Source: Cupriavidus basilensis
GTDB lineage: Bacteria > Pseudomonadota > Gammaproteobacteria > Burkholderiales > Burkholderiaceae
Length of the DNA stretch: 64,000 bases
Direction of reading: 5' to 3'
Assembly (NCBI RefSeq): GCF_008801925.2
Contig: NZ_CP062804.1
Coordinates: forward strand, 2,170,001-2,234,000
The notes beneath the pieces are model-generated. The model was not told the DNA's origin and did not search any database. It saw only the letters and a program-made list of their open reading frames with translations. This document shows positions 63,248 to 64,000 of the stretch, one piece after another. Made by a program: the position numbers and the translations under genes. Within the stretch, counting starts at the first letter, position 1, and the number at the start of each line of letters is the position of its first letter.

Positions 63248-63952
63248 ATGCATAACGAAAGCGACGCAAAGTCGCGTAGCGCCAATGGGGTCAATGCGCG
63301 CAACGCTGGTGGATTCACTGCCAGATTCATCCGGCCACAAGTGCGTGAGATGGTGATGGAGGTATCCGCGCGCCTCTGTGTCGCCCTGCTGCTGAGCCTG
63401 TTCGCCTATAGCGCCTACGCGCAGTGGCGCCTGGCGCCCGAGCGCATCACCTTGCTGCTGCTCGTGGTTGCCACGGTGCTGACCGTCGGCTTGTCGCTGT
63501 TCTCGCGCATCCCCGAAAAACGCGACATGCGCCCCTTGAGCTTTGTGCTGTCGATTGGCGGCAGCTTCTATTACCTCGGGATCGAGCTCGACCCCGGCGT
63601 TCGCCTTGTCCCCGAGACTGTCGGCGCCACGCTGGAAATCACCGGCATCCTGTTCCAGCTATTCGCCAAGCTATCGCTGCGCGGCTCCTTCGGCATCCTG
63701 CCCGCCAATCGCGGCGTGGTGTCGCGCGGCGCGTACCGGCTCGTGCGCCATCCCATCTATCTCAGCTATCTGGTGACAGACCTTGGCTTCCTGCTGGCCA
63801 ACTTCGGCTGGCGCAATGCACTGCTCTACGGTGGCCTTTATGCCTTGCAAACCGGCCGTGTGTTCAGGGAAGAACAACTGCTGGGCCAGGATCCCGCCTA
63901 TCGCGCGTATCAGGCCAATGTGCGATATCGCGTCATTCCTGGCGTGTTTTAA
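63248..63952 (+). CDS. isoprenylcysteine/phospholipid methyltransferase-like membrane protein
   Basis: 234 residues with about five hydrophobic segments. The C-terminal ICMT/PEMT signature is present: LVRHPIYLSYLVTDLGFLL, then EEQLLGQDPAYRAYQANVRYR. SAM-dependent methylation of a membrane-bound substrate is expected, but bacterial members have varied or unknown substrates. The N-terminal ~35 residues are polar; a later start at 63356 (MEVSARLCV) is possible. Confidence 0.8.
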   Translation: MHNESDAKSRSANGVNARNAGGFTARFIRPQVREMVMEVSARLCVALLLSLFAYSAYAQWRLAPERITLLLLVVATVLTVGLSLFSRIPEKRDMRPLSFVLSIGGSFYYLGIELDPGVRLVPETVGATLEITGILFQLFAKLSLRGSFGILPANRGVVSRGAYRLVRHPIYLSYLVTDLGFLLANFGWRNALLYGGLYALQTGRVFREEQLLGQDPAYRAYQANVRYRVIPGVF

Positions 63953-64000
63953 ACAGCGCGCCGTCAACGCTCCAACCCAATCCCCTACTGCAGCACGAGG

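Noticed and set aside
1..64000. tRNA, rRNA, CRISPR arrays, intact IS elements, prophage genes
   Set aside because: Looked for and not seen.

Overview
The window is high-GC, gene-dense DNA with GTG/TTG starts, many MFS and Bug-type transport genes, an H-NS-like protein with the C-terminal motif seen in beta-proteobacteria, and a leucine/isovalerate (liu) operon. It looks like a chromosome or chromid of a Burkholderiales bacterium, most likely Cupriavidus or Ralstonia. That is inference from protein character; no rRNA, tRNA, CRISPR array or intact insertion sequence was seen.

Layout. 1-2.9 kb: 6-phosphogluconate dehydrogenase and an MFS permease. 3.0-13.1 kb: a magnesium/heavy-metal locus, made of a promoter with a long structured leader, mgtC, a free-standing copy of the MgtC C-terminal domain, a 19-codon leader peptide that aligns with enterobacterial MgtL, a complete HME-RND efflux operon (membrane fusion protein, pump, outer-membrane factor), a small protein, and a sensor kinase without a response regulator. 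13.1-18.2 kb: a YjfB-like protein, a secreted trypsin-like protease, a lipoprotein, a gluconolactonase remnant, SerA and an H-NS-like protein. 18.4-21.6 kb: a Fur-box-controlled iron-uptake accessory operon (DUF4198, DUF3649, PepSY, DUF3325) without a TonB receptor. 21.7-39.4 kb: assorted genes (thioesterase, MFS, serine/threonine dehydratase, drug efflux, O-methyltransferase, bacterioferritin, hydroxyisobutyrate-type dehydrogenase, Crp-type regulator, TAXI protein, beta-lactamase-fold hydrolase, squalene/phytoene synthase) mixed with decayed remnants (alpha/beta hydrolase, gabD).

39.5-48.1 kb is a TetR regulator diverging from a five-gene liu operon (acyl-CoA synthetase, isovaleryl-CoA dehydrogenase, both methylcrotonyl-CoA carboxylase subunits, methylglutaconyl-CoA hydratase); HMG-CoA lyase is not in the window. 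48.15-49.2 kb is a 1-kb non-coding element with ~160-bp inverted arms and an internal ~190-bp direct repeat, lying between convergent genes. 49.2-53.5 kb: an RpiR regulator diverging from an M20 peptidase and a Bug solute-binding protein, then a convergent LysR. 53.7-62.0 kb: a methyltransferase, then a minus-strand catabolic set: VOC protein, biotin carboxylase, PxpB, PxpC, PxpA, a mini biotin carrier, MFS permease and a DUF1445 hydro-lyase/cyclase, headed by a divergent LysR. The window ends with an ICMT-type methyltransferase.

The strongest signals for follow-up are the MgtL-like leader in front of a metal-efflux operon and the inverted-repeat element at 48.2-49.2 kb.
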